Assembly: GCA_963798745.1 (NCBI GenBank)
Contig: CAWCUF010000002.1
Span: forward strand, 310,001-374,000
Reading direction: 5' to 3'
DNA: 64,000 nucleotides
Source of the DNA: Prado023 sp963798745
GTDB taxonomy: Bacteria > Actinomycetota > Actinomycetes > S36-B12 > CAIYMF01
Shown: in pieces, positions 36,507 through 46,136 of the stretch
Layout of the letters: each line of letters opens with the position of its first letter
Numbering within the stretch: position 1 is the first letter of the stretch
The notes under the pieces: generated by a model
Told to the model about the DNA's origin: nothing
The model's input: the letters and a program-made list of their open reading frames with translations, nothing else
Database searches by the model: none
Made by a program: the position numbers and the translations under genes

Positions 36507-38755
36507 CTGTGCCGAACGCTGCCGACGACGACTCGGCAGCGCAACCTGCCGCCGCAGCGATTGCCCCGACGCCCGCGCCGACCGGACCGGTGCCGGTCGT
36601 GGAGCCCGAATGGGCCGAGCCCAGCGGGGAGCTCGTGGAGTTGGCGCGCGCCTACGGCGTGGCTGTCGAGTACTGGGACCAGTCCGGTGGGTACCACCGG
36701 ATCGGAGCCGCGACGATCACCGCGGTGCTCACCGCCCTGGAGGTGGACGTCAGCACCCCGGATGCGATCTGGAACGCGCTGTACGCGCGGCGCAACGCCC
36801 CCTGGCGGCGGATGCTGCCCCCCGTGTTCGTCACCCGCTCCGGTTCGGACAACCAGTGCTGGGTGCACGTCCCCGACGGCGACCCGGTGCAGATGTGGGT
36901 CGACCGTGAACAGGGCGGTGAGGCGTGGTTCCTGTACCAGATCGACCGCTGGGTGGAGCCCCGGCACGTCGAGGGGACCCTGGTCGGGGAGGCCACGTTC
37001 GCCATACCGGGCGACCTGCCCCTGGGCTGGCACACCATGTGGGCCCGCTCGCAGGGTGCCGACGGGGTGGTCCGGGAGACCTCCTGCCCGCTGGTCGTGA
37101 CCCCGGGACGTCTGGAACCGCCCGCGTTGGCCGCAGGTCGGCAGTGGGGGTTCATGACCCAGGTGTACGCGATGCGTTCGGAGAGCTCCTGGGGGTCAGG
37201 CGACCTGGTCGACCTCGCTGAGCTCGCCGCCTGGAGCGGCCACGCCGAGGGTGCGGACTTCGTGCTGGTCAACCCGATGCATGCTGCCTCGCCGGCCGCA
37301 CCCATGGAGGCCTCGCCCTACCTGCCGGTGACTCGGCGCTTCGCCAACCCGCTGTACCTGCGGGTGGAGGCCATCGAGGAGTACGCCGGGCTGTCGCTGG
37401 CCCACCGGGCCCAGATCGAGACCCTGTCGATCCCGGTGCGCGCACTGTCGACCTCCGCTGACCTGATCGACCGGGACGTGATCTGGGCGGCGAAGTCCCA
37501 GGCGCTGGCGATCGTGTTCGATGCCCCGCTGACGCCGGGACGCCAGGCGCTGTTCGAAGCCTTCGTCGCGCGCGAGGGGCAGGGCCTGATCGACTTCGCG
37601 ACCTGGTGCGCGCTGGTGGAGGCCCACGGTGCGGACTCCCGGGCCTGGCCGGTGGACCTGCAGGACCCGGGGACCGACGCGGTGGCTGCCGAGCGCGAAC
37701 GGTTGGTCGACCGGGTCCGGTGGCACTCGTGGTTGCAGTGGCAGCTCGATGAGCAGCTCAACCGAGCCCAGCAGGCCGCTCTGGCTGCCGGGATGCGCTC
37801 GGGGATCGTGCACGACCTCGCCGTTGGGGTGCACCCCTACGGTTCGGACGCGTGGGCGCTGCGCGAGGTGCTGGCCCAGGGCGTGTCGGTGGGCGCCCCG
37901 CCGGACATGTACAACCAGCTCGGCCAGAACTGGTCGCAGCCACCGTGGCGGCCCGACGCCCTGGCTGAGGCCGGCTTCCTGCCCTACCGCGACATGCTGC
38001 GCACGATCCTGCGTCATGCCGGCGGCATCCGGGTCGACCATGTGCTGGGCCTGTTCCGGCTCTGGTGGATCCCGGAGGGCATGCCGGCCTACAGCGGCAC
38101 GTTCGTGACCGCCGACCACGAGGCGCTCATCGGGATCCTGGCCCTGGAGTCCCAGCGCGCCGGGGCCTGGCTGGTCGGCGAGGACCTCGGCACTGTGGAG
38201 CAGTGGGTGAAGGACTACCTGGGCTCCCGTGGCGTGCTGGGCACCTCGATCATGTGGTTCGAGCGGGACTACTCGGTGACCCCCGACGTGCCCCTGGCCC
38301 CCGAGCGATGGCGGCACGCTGCCCTGTCCTCGGTGACGGTGCACGACCTGCCGCCGACCGCGGGCTACCTGGCCGGCGAGCACGTCCGGATCCGCGACGA
38401 GCTCGGCCTGTTGACCCGCCCGGCCGCCGAGGAGCTGGCCGACAGCGAGGCGCAGATCACCGAGTGGCGCACGCTGTGCGTCGAGCGCGGCCTGATGCCG
38501 CCCGACGGCGACGACGAGGACCTCATCGTGGCGCTGCACAAGGTCGTGGCTTCCTCGCCGGCGATCCTGATCGGGGTGGCCCTGACCGATGCGGTCGGCG
38601 ACCGGCGTGCACAGAACCAGCCCGGCACGGACAAGGAGTACCCGAACTGGCGGGTGCCCATGACCGACGCGCAGGGCCGGTCGGTGCTCATCGAGGAGTT
38701 CCCGGAGCTGCCGCTGCTGCGTCGGCTGGTCGAGGCGGTCGCCGGGCCGCGCTGA
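36503..38755 (+). CDS. malQ: 4-alpha-glucanotransferase (amylomaltase, GH77)
   Basis: A 750-residue GH77 enzyme that disproportionates maltodextrins in the cytoplasm. N-terminal beta modules typical of long bacterial MalQ precede the catalytic barrel. Catalytic landmarks are RVDHVLGLFRLWW (nucleophile Asp), GEDLGTVE (acid/base Glu) and VHDLPPTAGY (third Asp). The start is GTG 36503, 8 nt after GGAGG and overlapping the stop of an upstream mini-ORF; GTG 36500 is an alternative. A strong hairpin at 38775 separates it from convergent pepN. It pairs functionally with the GH13 glucosidase in glycogen/maltodextrin use. Confidence 0.92.
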   Translation: MTVPNAADDDSAAQPAAAAIAPTPAPTGPVPVVEPEWAEPSGELVELARAYGVAVEYWDQSGGYHRIGAATITAVLTALEVDVSTPDAIWNALYARRNAPWRRMLPPVFVTRSGSDNQCWVHVPDGDPVQMWVDREQGGEAWFLYQIDRWVEPRHVEGTLVGEATFAIPGDLPLGWHTMWARSQGADGVVRETSCPLVVTPGRLEPPALAAGRQWGFMTQVYAMRSESSWGSGDLVDLAELAAWSGHAEGADFVLVNPMHAASPAAPMEASPYLPVTRRFANPLYLRVEAIEEYAGLSLAHRAQIETLSIPVRALSTSADLIDRDVIWAAKSQALAIVFDAPLTPGRQALFEAFVAREGQGLIDFATWCALVEAHGADSRAWPVDLQDPGTDAVAAERERLVDRVRWHSWLQWQLDEQLNRAQQAALAAGMRSGIVHDLAVGVHPYGSDAWALREVLAQGVSVGAPPDMYNQLGQNWSQPPWRPDALAEAGFLPYRDMLRTILRHAGGIRVDHVLGLFRLWWIPEGMPAYSGTFVTADHEALIGILALESQRAGAWLVGEDLGTVEQWVKDYLGSRGVLGTSIMWFERDYSVTPDVPLAPERWRHAALSSVTVHDLPPTAGYLAGEHVRIRDELGLLTRPAAEELADSEAQITEWRTLCVERGLMPPDGDDEDLIVALHKVVASSPAILIGVALTDAVGDRRAQNQPGTDKEYPNWRVPMTDAQGRSVLIEEFPELPLLRRLVEAVAGPR

Positions 38756-38774
38756 GCGCACCGCCTTCGCGACA

Positions 38775-38807
38775 TCGGGGCGGCCGGGTGCGTACCCGGC
38801 CCCCCGA
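38775..38807. terminator. bidirectional terminator between malQ and pepN
   Basis: TCGGGG-C-GGCCGGGT / ACCCGGCC-CCCCGA forms a 14-bp stem with one bulged C and a 4-nt loop (GCGT) in the gap between convergent genes. Confidence 0.75.
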
Positions 38808-38848
38808 CGCCGCGGTGCCGGGCCCCCACGCCCTGACTGGGCCGCGGC

Positions 38849-41398
38849 TCAGGCGTCCCGGGCCCGGCAGCGCAGCGCGCGCTGCACCCCGTCGCGGCCC
38901 TCGACCACGATCCGGCGCAACCCGCTGGGCAGGTCGTCGTCGGCCAGGAACTCCTCGGTCAGCTCGACCGTCGTCGGTTCGACCAGCAGCCCGGGGTAGA
39001 GCGCGGTGGCCACCAGGGCGGCCATCTCCCCGCCACGGGTCGCCCAGACCTCCTGGACCTCGGCGAAGTAGCGCGCCCGCAACGGGCGGTACAGCTCGCG
39101 CTGGTCGGGCAGGTGCAGCCCGGCGAGGGTGGCCTCGAGCATCGCGTTGGGCAGGTCGTGGTCGTGCATCACCGCAGCCCACGCGGTCTCCTTGGCCTGC
39201 GCCGTCGGGGTCCCCGAACGTACGGCCGCCGCGCTGCGCCGACCACTGGCGGTGTCGTCCCTGGCCAGCTCCGCAGTGATCTCGGCCTCGCCGGCCCTGC
39301 CCAGGGCGATCAGTCGGCCCAGCAGGGACCAGCGCAGGTCCGTGTCGATGACCAGGCCCGGCACGTTCGCGGTGCCCGCCAGCAGGCCGGCCACCAGGTC
39401 GACCTGCTCGTCGGTGTCGGCCAGGGCCAGCAGTGCGCGGGCGTGCACGAGCTGGTGGTCGCTGCCCGGGGCGGCCGCGAGCAGTGCTGCATGCTCGGCT
39501 GCGGCCAGGCGGCGTCGGTAGGCAGGGCGGTGCTCGTCGGTGGCGTACAGGTCGATGGCGGTACGTACCTGGGCCAGCACCTTCTGGACCACGCCGACGT
39601 CGGACTCCGCGGGCAGGCCGGCCAGCGCCAGGTCGAGGAACTCCCCGGTGCTCAGCTCGGCGTCGCGGGTCATGTCCCAGGCGGCACCCCAGATCAGTTG
39701 GCGGGCCATCGGCTGGTCGAGGGCCCCGAGGTGCTCGATCGACGTGGCGATCGAGCGGGCGCCGAGCCGGATCTTGGCGAACGTGAGGTCGTCGTCGTTG
39801 AGCAGCAGCAGGCTGGCCGGCGTGCGCCCGGTCAGCGCGGGCACCGGGGTGCTGGCCCCGACCACGTCGAGCTCGACCTGGTCTGTGCGGGTCAGGCGCC
39901 CGTCGACGAGGTCGTAGCAGCCGACCCGGACCCGGTGGTTGCGCAGGACCGGCGCCAGCCCCTCGGGTGTGCTCGGCGGCTCCTGGAGGATCATCACCGA
40001 CTCGTAGGTGCCGTCCGCGGCGTAGCTGACCTGCGGGCGCAGCAGGTTCACCCCCGCGGTCTGCAGCCACTGCTCGGTCCACTCCTGCAGGTCGCGCCCG
40101 GAGGTGGCCTCCAGCTCAGTGAGCAGGTCGCGCAGCTCGGTGTTGCCCCACTTGTGCTTGGCGAAGTACGCGCGCAGCCCGGTGAAGAACTCCTCCTCGC
40201 CGACCCAGGCCACCAGCTGGCGCAGCGCGGAGGCGCCCTTGGCGTAGGTGATGCCGTCGAAGTTGAGCTTGACCGTCTCCAGGTCGCCCATGTCGGTGGC
40301 GATCGGGTGCGTCGAGGGCAACTGGTCCTGGCGGTAGGCCCAGGTCTTGCGCAGGTTGCCGAACGAGGTCCAGGCGTCGGTGTACTGGGTGGCCGCCACC
40401 ATCGCGTGGTGGGAGGCCCATTCGGCGAAGGACTCGTTGAGCCACAGGTCGTTCCACCAGCGCATGGTCACCAGGTCGCCGAACCACATGTGCGCCAGCT
40501 CGTGCAGGATCGTGTTCGCGCGCTGCTCGTAGGCGACCTCGGTGACCCGGGAGCGGAAGATGTAGTCCTCCATGATCGTCACGCAGCCGGCGTTCTCCAT
40601 CGCGCCCGCGTTGTACTCGGGGACGAACAGCTGGTCGTACTTGCCGAACGGGTAGGGGTGGCCGAACGCCTGTTCGAAGAACGCGAACCCGGCCTTGGTC
40701 TCGGCGAGCACCCGGTCGGCGTCGAGGTACTGGGCCATCGAGGCGCGGGCGAACACGCCCAGCGGGTAGCGCCCGTGCGGTCCGGCGTACTCGTCGCGGA
40801 CCACGTGATAGGGCCCGGCGACCAGTGCGGTGATGTAGGTGCTCATCCGCGCCGTGGTGGCGAAGTCCCAGCGGGCCCCGGACTCCCGGACCGGGGTCGG
40901 CGTCGGGGTGGGCGAGTTGGACACGACCTGCCAGTGGTCGGGGGCGGTCACGTGCAGGCTGAACACGGCCTTGAGGTCGGGCTGGTCGAAGCAGGCGTAC
41001 ACCCGCTGGGCGTCGGCCATCTCGAACTGGGTGTAGAGGTAGACCTCATCGTCGACGGGGTCCACGAGTCGGTGCAGGCCCTCGCCGGTGCGTGAGTACG
41101 CGCACTGCGCCACCACCACCAGGGTGTTCTCGGCGGCGAGCGCCGGCAGCGGCAACCGCTGGCCCGTGTAACCGGTGAGGTCGACAGGCTCGCCGTTGAG
41201 CGTGGCCGTGACCACCTCGGGTGCGATCAGGTCGATCCACGTGCTCGTACCGGGCTCACGGACGCTGAACGTGACCGTGGTGGTGCTGGCGAAGGTGGTC
41301 GGCGAGGTGGTCAGGTCCAGGTCGATGTCGTAGCCCTGGACAGCCAGCAGAGCGGCGCGCTGGGCGGCCTCGTCCTGGGTGAGGGTCGGAACTGCCAC
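38849..41398 (-). CDS. pepN: aminopeptidase N (M1 family)
   Basis: An 849-residue zinc aminopeptidase of family M1. It has the substrate N-terminus motif GAMENAG, the zinc motif HELAH (in TILHELAHMWFGD) with the downstream ligand Glu in WLNESFAEW, and the conserved catalytic Tyr region. The C-terminal half is the ERAP1-like helical domain found in actinobacterial PepN. It removes N-terminal residues from peptides in the cytoplasm. The start is GTG 41398 with GGGAG upstream; the longer open frame to 41512 is Arg/Pro-rich shadow sequence. The 213 bp between it and cutC contain nothing recognisable. Confidence 0.93.
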   Translation of the reverse strand: MAVPTLTQDEAAQRAALLAVQGYDIDLDLTTSPTTFASTTTVTFSVREPGTSTWIDLIAPEVVTATLNGEPVDLTGYTGQRLPLPALAAENTLVVVAQCAYSRTGEGLHRLVDPVDDEVYLYTQFEMADAQRVYACFDQPDLKAVFSLHVTAPDHWQVVSNSPTPTPTPVRESGARWDFATTARMSTYITALVAGPYHVVRDEYAGPHGRYPLGVFARASMAQYLDADRVLAETKAGFAFFEQAFGHPYPFGKYDQLFVPEYNAGAMENAGCVTIMEDYIFRSRVTEVAYEQRANTILHELAHMWFGDLVTMRWWNDLWLNESFAEWASHHAMVAATQYTDAWTSFGNLRKTWAYRQDQLPSTHPIATDMGDLETVKLNFDGITYAKGASALRQLVAWVGEEEFFTGLRAYFAKHKWGNTELRDLLTELEATSGRDLQEWTEQWLQTAGVNLLRPQVSYAADGTYESVMILQEPPSTPEGLAPVLRNHRVRVGCYDLVDGRLTRTDQVELDVVGASTPVPALTGRTPASLLLLNDDDLTFAKIRLGARSIATSIEHLGALDQPMARQLIWGAAWDMTRDAELSTGEFLDLALAGLPAESDVGVVQKVLAQVRTAIDLYATDEHRPAYRRRLAAAEHAALLAAAPGSDHQLVHARALLALADTDEQVDLVAGLLAGTANVPGLVIDTDLRWSLLGRLIALGRAGEAEITAELARDDTASGRRSAAAVRSGTPTAQAKETAWAAVMHDHDLPNAMLEATLAGLHLPDQRELYRPLRARYFAEVQEVWATRGGEMAALVATALYPGLLVEPTTVELTEEFLADDDLPSGLRRIVVEGRDGVQRALRCRARDA

Positions 41399-41612
41399 AG
41401 GGAACTCCCGGAGTTGATCGGTGGGGATGAGCGGGTGGGGGACGTGCGCTGCCCGTCGCGTCGTCGCGCAGGTGCTCGCGCGCGGCGCGGGTCGTGGCCG
41501 ACATCCTGCCACGCAGGGGGAACACTCGGGGCCGGGTGCGCTGACGGGGGCAGCGCGGTCGGTCCGGGCGTGCCGGGGTCGCAGGGGCCGTATCGACCGG
41601 TGTCTGCGCCGG

Positions 41613-42416
41613 TCAGTCGGCCTCGCCGAACCGGCCGGACGGCGCGACGTCCACCAGCGCCTCGCGGATCCTGGCCAGGTGCTCCACGTCGGGGGCCGGC
41701 CACCCGTTGACCGGCCAGTCCGGTCCGGGACCGGCGGTCACCCGCACCATGCCCGGCGGGCTCGGCGAGGCCCCGGTGGTCCGGTAGGTGCGCGCCGAGA
41801 CGTGGACCTCGGGCACGAGCGTGTCGGCGACCAGGTGCGTCACCGTCTCGGCGGTGATCCCGCCGCCGGCCATCACCACCCGCCCGGGGCGCACGTTGCG
41901 GACCAGTCGCGCGATCATCCGGGCACCCTGCACGGCGCTCGGGGCGCCCCCGGACGTGAGCACCCGATCGCAGCCGAGATCGAAGGCGGTCTCGACGGAC
42001 ACCTCGAGGTGGGCCGTGACATCGATCGCGCGGTGGAAGGTCACCGACCGCCCCTGGGCCATCTCGACGAACTCCTCGAGCAGCCGGCGGTCGACCTGCC
42101 CTTCGGCGGTGAGCATCCCCACCACGACCCCGTCGACTCCCAGTCGCAGCGCCGCACGCAGGTCCCGGCGCATGACGGCCTGCTCGTCGCGGTCGAACAC
42201 GAACCCGCCACCGCGCGGGCGGATCATCGCGTGCACCGGTGTGCCGCTGGGCTCGGCCAGGACCAGTGCGGTCTCGATCGTGCCCGCGGAGGGCGTCGTG
42301 CCGCCCTGCGGATCGTTGTCGCACAGCTCGATGCGGTCCGCGCCCCCGAGCAGAGCCAGTCGGAGCGCCCCGATCGAGGTCGCCAGCACCTCGATGACGT
42401 GTGTGGAGTGGATCAT
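41613..42416 (-). CDS. cutC: CutC-family protein
   Basis: A 267-residue TIM-barrel CutC homologue. It has the opening IEVLATSIGALRLALLGGADRIELC, the central MIRPRGGGFVF and VTFHRAID segments, and the RVLTSGGAPSA motif. CutC was first linked to copper tolerance, but the biochemical role is disputed. There are about 15 extra residues at the C-terminus compared with typical members. ATG 42416 is preferred; GTG 42434 would overlap the promoter of the divergent rpiB gene, only 29 bp away. Confidence 0.88.
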   Translation of the reverse strand: MIHSTHVIEVLATSIGALRLALLGGADRIELCDNDPQGGTTPSAGTIETALVLAEPSGTPVHAMIRPRGGGFVFDRDEQAVMRRDLRAALRLGVDGVVVGMLTAEGQVDRRLLEEFVEMAQGRSVTFHRAIDVTAHLEVSVETAFDLGCDRVLTSGGAPSAVQGARMIARLVRNVRPGRVVMAGGGITAETVTHLVADTLVPEVHVSARTYRTTGASPSPPGMVRVTAGPGPDWPVNGWPAPDVEHLARIREALVDVAPSGRFGEAD

Positions 42417-42445
42417 CGGCCCAGCATCGACCACAATCGGGTCCC

Positions 42446-42895
42446 ATGCGGGTTCATCTGGGTGCCGACCATGCCGGGTACGAGCTGAAGGGGATGCTCG
42501 CCGAGCACCTGCGTGGCGCCGGCCACGACGTGGTCGACCACGGTGCCTTCGAGTACGAGGCCCAGGACGACTACCCGGAGTTCTGCTTCGAGGCTGCCGA
42601 GGGAGTCATCGCTGAGCCCGGCAGCCTGGGCATCGTGATCGGTGGCTCGGGCAACGGCGAGCAGATCGCGGCCAACAAGGTCCCCGGGGTGCGCGCCGCG
42701 CTGGCCTGGTCGGTGCAGACCGCCACGCTGGCCCGGGAGCACAACGACGCCAACGTGCTGGGCCTCGGGGGAAGGATGCACTCCACCGAGGAGGCGTTCG
42801 AGATCGTGCACGCCTTCCTGGAGACCCCGTTCTCCGGGGAGTCGCGCCACCAGCGCCGGATCGACCAGCTCGCCGCCTACGAGACCGACCGGTAG
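42446..42895 (+). CDS. rpiB: ribose-5-phosphate isomerase B type
   Basis: A 149-residue RpiB/LacAB-family isomerase that interconverts ribose 5-phosphate and ribulose 5-phosphate. It begins VHLGADHAGYELK, with DHGA and the IVIGGSGNGEQIAANK anion-hole segment. The family's catalytic Cys (GTGIG-Cys type) is absent and is replaced by SGNGEQ, as in mycobacterial RpiB where Glu acts as base. It ends HQRRIDQLAAYE, as in actinobacterial members. CACAAT lies 8 nt before the ATG. It is divergent from cutC. Confidence 0.9.
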   Translation: MRVHLGADHAGYELKGMLAEHLRGAGHDVVDHGAFEYEAQDDYPEFCFEAAEGVIAEPGSLGIVIGGSGNGEQIAANKVPGVRAALAWSVQTATLAREHNDANVLGLGGRMHSTEEAFEIVHAFLETPFSGESRHQRRIDQLAAYETDR

Positions 42896-42929
42896 GCCGG
42901 GCGAGACCCGGAACCCGGGCGCCCGGGGC

Positions 42930-43409
42930 TCAGGCGGGCGGGCCCCACGTGGAGTACGGCGCGCGCGCCAGGTTCACGTTGAAGTAGCGCGGGTCCGCCG
43001 AGACGTCCTGACCGGCCCAGGCGGGGGTCACGAACTCCTCAGTCGCGTCGGCCAGCTCCACCTCGGCCATCACCAGTGGCGCGTTGGCCCCGGCGAACAC
43101 GTCGACCTCCCAGACGTGGCGACCCACCGGCACGAGGTGGCGCACCTTGTCGACGACGGGGCCCTGGGCCAGGGTCTCGAGCATCGACATCGCATCGGGC
43201 ACCGGGATCTCGTACTCGAACTCGCTGCGCGTGATGCCCACCGACGCGCCCTTGACCGTCAGGTAGCCGCGGTCACCGCGCACCCGCACCCGGATGGTCG
43301 CCGTGTCGGTCTGGGACAGGTAGCCCTGCACGATCCGGGTCGCCGAGGCGACCTCGTCGCGCCACGTGTGGCCCACCACCAGGAACTTGCGCTCGACCTC
43401 GATGCCCAT
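42930..43409 (-). CDS. CYTH-domain phosphohydrolase
   Basis: A 159-residue single CYTH domain. It opens with GIEVERKFLV, the E-x-E-x-K triphosphate/metal motif, followed by TIRVRVRGDRGYLTVKG and FEYEIP, then VWEVDVF and MAEVELA, the alternating charged strands of the tunnel fold. Stand-alone CYTH proteins of this size usually hydrolyse inorganic triphosphate. There is no CHAD domain. It lies 24 bp downstream of the D,D-carboxypeptidase gene on the same strand (transcription from dacB towards it), perhaps co-transcribed. Confidence 0.85.
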   Translation of the reverse strand: MGIEVERKFLVVGHTWRDEVASATRIVQGYLSQTDTATIRVRVRGDRGYLTVKGASVGITRSEFEYEIPVPDAMSMLETLAQGPVVDKVRHLVPVGRHVWEVDVFAGANAPLVMAEVELADATEEFVTPAWAGQDVSADPRYFNVNLARAPYSTWGPPA

Positions 43410-43433
43410 GGCCCAGTCCTACCAGCAGCCGGC

Positions 43434-44741
43434 CTACCAGCAGCCGGTGACACTCGACACCGCGCGGTCGACCGCGCGCCGGGTGGTGAGCCGGGAGTAC
43501 CGGGTCGGCCGGGAGTTCACGATGGAGGCGAAGATCTTCGTGCGGCCGTCGGCACCGGTCGCATAGCCGGCCAGCGAGATCGCGTCGGCGACGGTGCCGG
43601 TCTTTGCCTGGATCCGACCCGCCGCACACCTCGCGGGTGCGGAGTTGAACCGCAGGTACGAGGCGCGCAGCGTGCCGGTGCGTCCCGCCACGGGTAGCCA
43701 GCCGCGCAGGCCCGCGAGCTCTGGATGCTCCGGGTCCAGGGCCCGGTTCATCGCCGAGGTCAGGGAGTAGGCGGTCAGGCGACCCTCGAGGGACAGCCCG
43801 CTGCCGTCGATGATCCGGACCCCCCTGAGCGGCACCCTCAGCTCGCGCAGGGTGTCGGCCAGCGCGGTGCGGGCGCCGGCCCAGGTGGCGGGCAGGCCGC
43901 GGCCCACCGCCACCTGGCGGAACATCATCTCGGCGGTGTCGTTGTCCGAGACCAACAGCATGTGCGCCACGGACTGCGCCACGGAGTGCCCGGCGAACGT
44001 GGCCAGCGTGCGCGACTCGGCCCCGGCGGTCGCCTCGCCGCGGTAGCTGGCGGGCACCCCCTTCTTGGTCAGCGCTGCGGCGAAGTAGCGCCCAGCATCC
44101 GCGGTGGCATCGGTGGACTTGTTGTCGTCGCGGGCGAACGCGCCCACGGGGCGCACCTGGCTGGGCACGTACGAGTTCGGCCACCCCCGGGACCACCCGG
44201 AGCCGGTGAACAGCGAGTCGTCGGCGCGGACCACGACCCGCTCGGTGCCCGACGACGTGCTCGCGCTGGACAGGGCGGCTGCGGTTCTGGCGGCCAGCCT
44301 ACGCAGGTCGCGGCTGGCCAGCAGCGGGTCGCCACCGGCCACCAGCACGATCTCGCCCGGCGTGGCACCGGCTCGCACGGTGGTGGGCAGGCGGTGCTGG
44401 GGCCCCAGGGCGGCCAGGACGCCGACGCTGGTCAGGATCTTGGTCGTGGACGCCCCACGCAGGGACTTCTTCGGCCGCTTCTTGTACACGTAGTGCGAGG
44501 ACGCGGTGTCCCAGACGGTCATCGTGAAGCGCTTGCCCAGGATCGTGGACTTCGTCCGCGACTTCAGCACCCGAGACATCCGGGAATTGGCGGCAGCCGT
44601 CGACACCACGGTCCGCGTGGCGCTCGCGGCGACGTGGCTCCGCTCGGTCCCGGGGCTGGACAGGGAGCTCGCGGGTGGGGCGGCCAGGGGCAGGATCAGC
44701 AGGGTGCCGGCGGCGGCCAGGAGGGTGGGTCGGCGATACAT
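43434..44741 (-). CDS. dacB: D-alanyl-D-alanine carboxypeptidase (PBP4, S13)
   Basis: A 435-residue exported peptidase of family S13. Signal peptide: MYRRPTLLAAAGTLLILPLA with cleavage expected near ASS. The penicillin-binding motifs are STTK (in RGASTTKILTS), SDN (VSDNDTAEMM) and KTG (QAKTGTV). It trims the terminal D-Ala from peptidoglycan peptides outside the membrane. TACGGT lies 6 nt before ATG 44741, a leaderless pattern. The assignment is firm; whether it also has endopeptidase activity cannot be told. Confidence 0.92.
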   Translation of the reverse strand: MYRRPTLLAAAGTLLILPLAAPPASSLSSPGTERSHVAASATRTVVSTAAANSRMSRVLKSRTKSTILGKRFTMTVWDTASSHYVYKKRPKKSLRGASTTKILTSVGVLAALGPQHRLPTTVRAGATPGEIVLVAGGDPLLASRDLRRLAARTAAALSSASTSSGTERVVVRADDSLFTGSGWSRGWPNSYVPSQVRPVGAFARDDNKSTDATADAGRYFAAALTKKGVPASYRGEATAGAESRTLATFAGHSVAQSVAHMLLVSDNDTAEMMFRQVAVGRGLPATWAGARTALADTLRELRVPLRGVRIIDGSGLSLEGRLTAYSLTSAMNRALDPEHPELAGLRGWLPVAGRTGTLRASYLRFNSAPARCAAGRIQAKTGTVADAISLAGYATGADGRTKIFASIVNSRPTRYSRLTTRRAVDRAVSSVTGCW

Positions 44742-44747
44742 GGCGTC

Positions 44748-44753
44748 ACCGTA
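44748..44753 (-). promoter_or_regulatory. -10 hexamer TACGGT, leaderless dacB start
   Basis: On the minus strand TACGGT is followed by 6 nt and ATG 44741. Confidence 0.45.
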
Positions 44754-44860
44754 GCGGCACCCAGGGTGGGCGGATCGGCCATGGCGCGCCCAGCGCGACG
44801 CTAAGGATCGGCATACCCGGAGGTCCGCGGCCCAGGGCGGGCAGGAGGGTGGCGATTCGG

Positions 44861-46078
44861 TCAGCGGGCGCCGAACTCGGCCAGGGCGTCGCGAAGCTGC
44901 GCCACCGCCCAGATCACCTCGTCGGCGGTGATGACCAGCGGGGGAGCCAGTCGGATCGTCGACCCGTGGGTGTCCTTGGCCAGCACCCCGCGGGCCAGCA
45001 GCGCTTCGCAGACCTGGCGCCCGGTGGCCAGTTCGGGGTCGATGTCCACGCCGGCCCACAGCCCTCGCAGGCGCACCTCGAGCACGCCATGGCCGACGAG
45101 TCGGGCCAGCTCCGTGTCCAGGACCGTCCCCAGCTCGACGGCCGCCTCCTGGAACTCCCCGGTGCCCAGCAGCCGGACCACGGCGCGCCCGATCGCACAC
45201 GCCAGTGGGTTGCCGCCGAACGTGCTGCCGTGCTCACCGGGCTGCAGGACACTGAGGATGTCCACGTCGGCGGCGATTGCCGACACGGGCATGATGCCCC
45301 CGCCCAGCGCCTTGCCGAGGATGTAGATGTCGGGCACGACGCCCTCGTGGTCGCAGGCGAACGTGCGTCCCGTGCGGGCCAGCCCGGACTGGATCTCGTC
45401 GGCCAGCAGCAGCACCCCCTGCTCGGCGGTCAGCTCCCGGACAGTGCGCAGGTAGCCCTCGGGGGGGATGACCACCCCGCCCTCGCCCTGGATCGGCTCG
45501 AGCAGCACCGCTGCGGTGTTCGGGGTGATCGCCGATCGGATCGCCTCGACCGAGCCGTACGGAACAGCGACGAACCCCGGCGTGTAGGGCCCGAAGTGGT
45601 CGCGGGCCGAGTCGTCGTCGGAGAAGGAGACGATGGTGGTCGTGCGGCCGTGGAAGTTGCCCGCGGCGACGATGATCTCCGCCCCGTGGGGTGGGATGCC
45701 CTTGACGGTGTAGCCCCACTTGCGCGCCACCTTGATCGCGGTCTCCACCGCCTCCGCGCCGCTGTTCATCGGCACCACCATGTCCTTGCCGGTCAGGGCG
45801 GCGAGCTCGGCGCAGAACGGCCCGAACTGGTCGTGGTGGAAGGCGCGGCTGACCAGGGTCACCCGGTCGAGCTGGCCGTGTGCCGCGGCGAGCAGCTCGG
45901 GGTGGCCGTGGCCGAAGTTCAGGGCGGAGTAGCCGGCCAGGCAGTCGAGGTAGCGATGGCCCTTCACGTCGGTGACCCACGCCCCGGCCGCGCTGGCGAT
46001 CACCACGGGCAGTGGGTGGTAGTTGTGCGCCGAGTGCTCCTCGGCCAACTCGATCAGCGCGTCCGCGTTGTGCTCCAC
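44861..46078 (-). CDS. rocD: ornithine aminotransferase
   Basis: A 405-residue class III PLP aminotransferase. It has ornithine-aminotransferase hallmarks: HNYHPLPVV at the N-terminus, YLDCLAGYSALNFGHGHP, the PLP-phosphate region MNSGAEAVETA, AGNFHGRTTT, DEIQSGLARTG, and the Schiff-base Lys in LGKALGGG. It converts ornithine and 2-oxoglutarate to glutamate semialdehyde and glutamate in arginine/proline metabolism. The start is GTG 46078 after GGAGAGGA. It lies alone, without other arginine genes in the window. Confidence 0.92.
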   Translation of the reverse strand: MEHNADALIELAEEHSAHNYHPLPVVIASAAGAWVTDVKGHRYLDCLAGYSALNFGHGHPELLAAAHGQLDRVTLVSRAFHHDQFGPFCAELAALTGKDMVVPMNSGAEAVETAIKVARKWGYTVKGIPPHGAEIIVAAGNFHGRTTTIVSFSDDDSARDHFGPYTPGFVAVPYGSVEAIRSAITPNTAAVLLEPIQGEGGVVIPPEGYLRTVRELTAEQGVLLLADEIQSGLARTGRTFACDHEGVVPDIYILGKALGGGIMPVSAIAADVDILSVLQPGEHGSTFGGNPLACAIGRAVVRLLGTGEFQEAAVELGTVLDTELARLVGHGVLEVRLRGLWAGVDIDPELATGRQVCEALLARGVLAKDTHGSTIRLAPPLVITADEVIWAVAQLRDALAEFGAR

Positions 46079-46136
46079 GTGGTCCTCTCCATGCCCGTCG
46101 TGTCCCCACGGGGGCAGTCTGCCCGACGCGGGCGGC

